DNA of 7,417 nucleotides from contig JAUZQA010000202.1 of assembly GCA_030705665.1 (NCBI GenBank), forward strand, positions 1 to 7,417, given 5' to 3'. This document shows positions 4,907 to 7,417 of this stretch, piece after piece. A program made the translations under genes and the position numbers. The notes below the pieces were generated by a model. The model saw only the letters and a program-made list of their open reading frames with translations. It had not been told where the DNA came from and made no database searches. This DNA comes from Bacillota bacterium. GTDB taxonomy: Bacteria; Bacillota; Bacilli; Bacillales_B; DSM-18226. Within the stretch, counting starts at the first letter, position 1. Each line of letters begins with the position of its first letter.

Positions 4907-5332
4907 ATGCTTTATTTTTGGGATATCGAGCAGATTATTAAAACTACATTACATGAGCTAAACCTTGATATAAATGTTGAAATTAGTAATAACTTAAATG
5001 CCCCTATGAATTATAACGTTTCGACAAATACGATAAAGTTTAACTACATAAAAGTTAACGGGTATTACGCCCAAATTAACTTTAAAATTAAGGAGACGGA
5101 TGAACACTTTATCAAAATTATGCTCTATCATGAGCTCGGCTATTACCTGGATTTTAAGAAAAATAAACGTGATTTAAGAATCTTGCTGTATGGCGAAGAT
5201 AAGGAAAAAGAGCAGCTAATGGCTGAAATAGAAAAGAATGCTTGGGATTATGGAAGGACAATTGTACCTGAACATCTAGTAGAATCGTATGATCAAGTAC
5301 GTGAATTAGATAAATGGCTAATAAAAATATAA
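4907..5332 (+). CDS. Hypothetical protein, zincin-like with altered HExxH
   Basis: I do not recognise this 141-residue gene by name. It has no signal peptide or membrane segment and is likely cytoplasmic. Residues 74-82 read YHELGYYLD. This is the position and context of a zinc-peptidase helix (HELGHxLD), but the second histidine is Y79, leaving H75 and E76. About 30 residues later AEIEKNAWDYGR (106-117) resembles the segment that carries the third, acidic metal ligand in ImmA/IrrE-like peptidases, and VPEHLVESYDQ follows. The N-terminal half is beta-rich (INVEISNNL..., NTIKFNYIKV). It is probably a relative of small Bacillus metallopeptidase-like proteins that has lost canonical metal binding, so it may bind a partner rather than cut (inference). 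The start is supported by GGTGAT 7 bases before ATG and by the promoter at 4788. It is a single-gene unit with its own terminator. Confidence 0.75.
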   Translation: MLYFWDIEQIIKTTLHELNLDINVEISNNLNAPMNYNVSTNTIKFNYIKVNGYYAQINFKIKETDEHFIKIMLYHELGYYLDFKKNKRDLRILLYGEDKEKEQLMAEIEKNAWDYGRTIVPEHLVESYDQVRELDKWLIKI

Positions 5333-5351
5333 TTCTAGATAAGTAAAAAAG

Positions 5352-5390
5352 GAAAAGCTTCAAGAAATCAACTTGAAGCTTTTCTTTTTT
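5352..5390. terminator. Bidirectional terminator between convergent genes
   Basis: GAAAAGCTTCAAG (5352-5364) pairs with CTTGAAGCTTTTC (5372-5384), a 13-bp stem with a 7-base loop. TTTTTT follows on + (5385-5390), and an A run at 5345-5350 gives a T run on -. It serves the zincin-like gene on + and the LysR gene on -. Confidence 0.9.
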
Positions 5391-5411
5391 CACTCACTTT
5401 CTTAACCTTTA

Positions 5412-6290
5412 TTAGGATGTAAATTCGTTTATGAAATACTCTGCAGCTTTAGTAAGACGGTGTTGTTTTCGATAGATTATTGCTGGTTCAACATATAGAG
5501 AAAAATCCTCAATTTCGAGAGTTTCAATTTCCTGATGAAAAGATCCGTAAATATCTGATTTTGGGATGATAGAAATTCCTATTTCTGCGGCAACCAAGCT
5601 TAGTAAAGTAGAGATATCCTTGCACTCCATAACAATGTTGGGAGAAAACTGATGCTTATGGAACTGACCTAATATATATTCATACATGGAATATCCTTTC
5701 ATTGGTCCAAGCATAAGAAATGGATAATGAATGATTTCCTTTAATCTTACGTTATTATTTGCAAATTCACTTTTCCATCTTGATGGAACAGCTACAACAA
5801 AAGGATATTGCGGCAATCGGATCACATGATAGTCTTGGAAATTCATGGGGAGTAACATAAATGAAATTTCAATTTCGCCTTCTAGAAGCAAATTTTGTAG
5901 GTGGGAAGAATCTTCTTTCCAGATTTTTATAAATACATTTGGATAATTCTCTCTAAATTGACGAATTTTTGTGGAGAGGAAACCTACACAACTAGAGGAT
6001 ACTCCAATTGTTAAAGTCCCTCGGATCCCTTCTTCTATTTCACTAATTTCTTGTTTTATATCCTTGATATCTTGCAGCATCCGTATCGCATGTCTATAAA
6101 GGGTTTCCCCTGTCTCCGTTAATTCCCATTTATGTGTGTATCGTTTGATCAGCACAGTACCAAGCTCTGTCTCTAATCGTTTCAGCTGTTGACTCAAGGG
6201 GGGTTGTGCCATATGCAATATTTCTGCAGCCTTTGAGATATTCCCTTCATCCACGATTGTTTTAAAGTATTTCAGTTGTTTAAGATCCAC
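5412..6290 (-). CDS. LysR-type transcriptional regulator
   Basis: This 292-residue protein has the standard length and plan. Residues 2-61 are the winged helix-turn-helix (DLKQLKYFKTIVDEGNISKAAE, then AQPPLSQQLKRLE as recognition helix at about 28-40). A linker helix rich in E, I and K follows to about 90, then a periplasmic-binding-like effector domain beginning GTLTIGVSSS. It should act as a tetramer that senses a small molecule. The start is taken as GTG at 6290 because AGAGGG lies 6 bases before it and the product then begins (M)DLKQLKYF, the usual LysR opening. An in-frame ATG at 6386 would add 32 AT-rich, non-conserved residues and lacks a binding site. It is divergent from the MFS gene 170 bases away, a classic arrangement in which LysR controls the neighbour and itself. 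The inducer is unknown. Confidence 0.92.
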   Translation of the reverse strand: MDLKQLKYFKTIVDEGNISKAAEILHMAQPPLSQQLKRLETELGTVLIKRYTHKWELTETGETLYRHAIRMLQDIKDIKQEISEIEEGIRGTLTIGVSSSCVGFLSTKIRQFRENYPNVFIKIWKEDSSHLQNLLLEGEIEISFMLLPMNFQDYHVIRLPQYPFVVAVPSRWKSEFANNNVRLKEIIHYPFLMLGPMKGYSMYEYILGQFHKHQFSPNIVMECKDISTLLSLVAAEIGISIIPKSDIYGSFHQEIETLEIEDFSLYVEPAIIYRKQHRLTKAAEYFINEFTS

Positions 6291-6301
6291 GAAAATCCCT
6301 C

Positions 6302-6388
6302 TATCATATATTTTATATATATTATTATAACAATAAATATATTTTTTATATGATAAAAAATTTGTTAGAGTAATATTTGTGAACAAAT
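6302..6388. promoter_or_regulatory. Dyad-rich regulatory region between LysR and MFS genes
   Basis: Three dyads occur in this very AT-rich space. TATCATATA (6302-6310) is the reverse complement of TATATGATA (6347-6355). TTTTTTAT-ATG-ATAAAAAA (6342-6360) is a near-perfect palindrome whose inner 13 bases, TTTATATGATAAA (6345-6357), fit the LysR box T-N11-A. ATTTGT-GA-ACAAAT (6375-6388) is a further perfect dyad. The position between divergent genes suits LysR operators. Which dyad is bound, and where the two promoters lie, cannot be settled because AT-rich DNA gives many chance matches. Confidence 0.5.
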
Positions 6389-6460
6389 TGTGTCTACCAA
6401 TATCTACGATTAAAGCCTAGTTCATGTGATGGAAAAATGATATAAAAAGGAGGAAATAGT

Positions 6461-7417
6461 TTGAAAGAAAAATTATGGACAAAAAGTTATATAGGGATTT
6501 TAGTAACAAATTTCTTTCTCATGTTAACATTTTATTTATTAATGGTAACAATCTCTGTATTTGCGGTAAATGAATTTCATTCCAATCAAAGTCAAGCAGG
6601 CTTAGCATCTAGTATATTTGTAATTGGAGCACTAGTCGGTAGGATCATTGGTGGAAAATACATTGATCGTATGGGCAGAAAAAAGCTTCTCATCACTGGG
6701 CTTATTATTATGGTTTTCTCGGCAGTTTTCTATTTCGGTGTGAATAGTTTTGGAATGTTATTAGCGAACCGCTTATTACATGGCTTTGCTTTTGGACTGG
6801 CTGGTACGGTATTAGGGACGGTTGTAGCCCAAGTAATTCCAAAAACCCGAAAAGGAGAAGGAATCGGATATTTTGCTCTGAGCATGACATTGGCTACGGC
6901 TATCGGTCCATTTATCGGTATGTTTATTCAGCAGCATTTTCACTTTTCGATGATTTTTGTTTTTTGTTTAACCTGTATCGGGGTCGCACTGGTTCTATCC
7001 TTTTTCATAGAAGTGAAAGAAATTACTTTAACAGAAGAGCAAAAAGCAGAATTAAGAGGATTCAAATTATCAAATTTAATGGAGAAAAAGTCTGTTCCTA
7101 TTACGTTAGTGGCAACAGTTACCGCTTTCTGTTATTCGGGGATTTTATCTTTCCTTTCGTTCTTTGCAAAAGAAAATAATATCTCCACAACAGCTAGTTT
7201 CTTCTTTGTTGTATATGCTGCCGCGGTTCTGATAACAAGACCATTTTCTGGGCGTATGTTTGATTTAAAGGGACCAAATTTTATCATGTACCCGACACTA
7301 ATTTCTTTATTTATTGGGTTATTTGTGCTCAGCCAATCACATATCGGCATCCTTCTTTTGATTGCTGGAGCACTAATCGGATTTGGATATGGAACCTATA
7401 TGTCAAGTTCTCAGACT
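6461..7417 (+). CDS. MFS transporter, 3' end beyond window
   Basis: The frame opens with TTG at 6461, has AAAGGAGG (6446-6453) 7 bases upstream, and stays open to the edge (319 codons). The product begins (M)KEKLWTKSYIGILVTNF and shows about ten hydrophobic helices, so two of the usual twelve and a stop lie outside; such proteins are about 390-400 residues. The loop between TM2 and TM3 carries MFS motif A, GGKYIDRMGRKK (64-75). TM4 begins with RLLHGFAFG (motif B-like arginine and glycines). A second, weaker motif A, RPFSGRMFDLKG, follows TM8. It belongs to the drug/metabolite proton antiporter type of MFS found widely in Bacillus. The substrate is unknown. It is probably controlled by the divergent LysR protein. 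Confidence 0.9.
   Translation, partial: MKEKLWTKSYIGILVTNFFLMLTFYLLMVTISVFAVNEFHSNQSQAGLASSIFVIGALVGRIIGGKYIDRMGRKKLLITGLIIMVFSAVFYFGVNSFGMLLANRLLHGFAFGLAGTVLGTVVAQVIPKTRKGEGIGYFALSMTLATAIGPFIGMFIQQHFHFSMIFVFCLTCIGVALVLSFFIEVKEITLTEEQKAELRGFKLSNLMEKKSVPITLVATVTAFCYSGILSFLSFFAKENNISTTASFFFVVYAAAVLITRPFSGRMFDLKGPNFIMYPTLISLFIGLFVLSQSHIGILLLIAGALIGFGYGTYMSSSQT

Noticed and set aside
5154..5393. 79-codon open frame on - opposite the zincin-like gene.
   Set aside because: It crosses the shared terminator and lies antisense to a gene with its own promoter and ribosome binding site.
6291..6386. An N-terminal extension of 32 residues for the LysR protein from an upstream ATG.
   Set aside because: The extension is AT-driven (many I, Y, N, K), lacks a ribosome binding site, and precedes the usual LysR N-terminus, which has a well-placed AGAGGG-GTG start.
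6708..7350. Three short open frames within the MFS gene (6708-6890 -, 6964-7179 +, 7132-7350 -).
   Set aside because: They lie in other frames of a long, well-supported transporter gene and have no signals of their own.

Overview
The window looks like chromosome from a low-GC, endospore-forming Firmicute of the Bacillaceae. Reasons: AT-rich DNA, strong AGGAGG-type ribosome binding sites, TTG and GTG starts, a YjcZ-type glycine-rich small protein of the kind known from Bacillus, a CwlT-like lysozyme-fold protein, and RNA genes that resemble Bacillus ones. No transposase, integrase, phage structural gene or CRISPR array is visible. The genus cannot be fixed from this sequence.

Layout from left to right. 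(1) The 3' part of a family-28-type (MGDG synthase/UgtP-like) glycosyltransferase gene with a very basic tail enters from the left edge on +. It converges on a membrane-anchored CwlT-like lysozyme-fold gene on -, with a shared hairpin terminator between them. (2) After a gene-poor stretch comes the most unusual part: a packed set of structured RNA genes, all on -, between about 2717 and 2100. In transcription order they are tRNA-Ser(GCU), a complete but divergent tmRNA (ssrA) with tag frame GKQQNNFAFAA, a degenerate tRNA-Asn(GUU)-like gene with an abnormal anticodon arm, and a minimal SRP-RNA-like hairpin carrying the domain IV signature. The spacers are only 11, 9 and about 0 nt. A promoter-like sequence precedes the set and a 13-bp hairpin terminator closes it. 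(3) A ZIP-family metal transporter, a 44-residue YjcZ-like protein and a pentapeptide-repeat protein follow, all on - and apparently separate units. (4) A 526-base stretch without an intact gene holds a broken C-terminal piece of a TetR-type regulator and the promoter of the next gene. (5) A 141-residue protein on + resembles a zincin-like peptidase whose HExxH second histidine is tyrosine. It shares a bidirectional terminator with the LysR-type regulator gene on -. (6) The LysR gene diverges from an MFS transporter gene that runs off the right edge. The AT-rich space between them contains several dyads, one in T-N11-A form, the expected layout for a LysR regulator controlling its neighbour.

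The protein genes look like ordinary accessory or housekeeping loci. The RNA set is the part most worth following: it brings together RNAs for decoding, ribosome rescue and protein targeting, the tmRNA has no smpB beside it, and the SRP-like RNA lacks the Alu domain normal for Bacillus SRP RNA. Whether these copies are extra to the host's own ssrA and scr genes cannot be told from this window.
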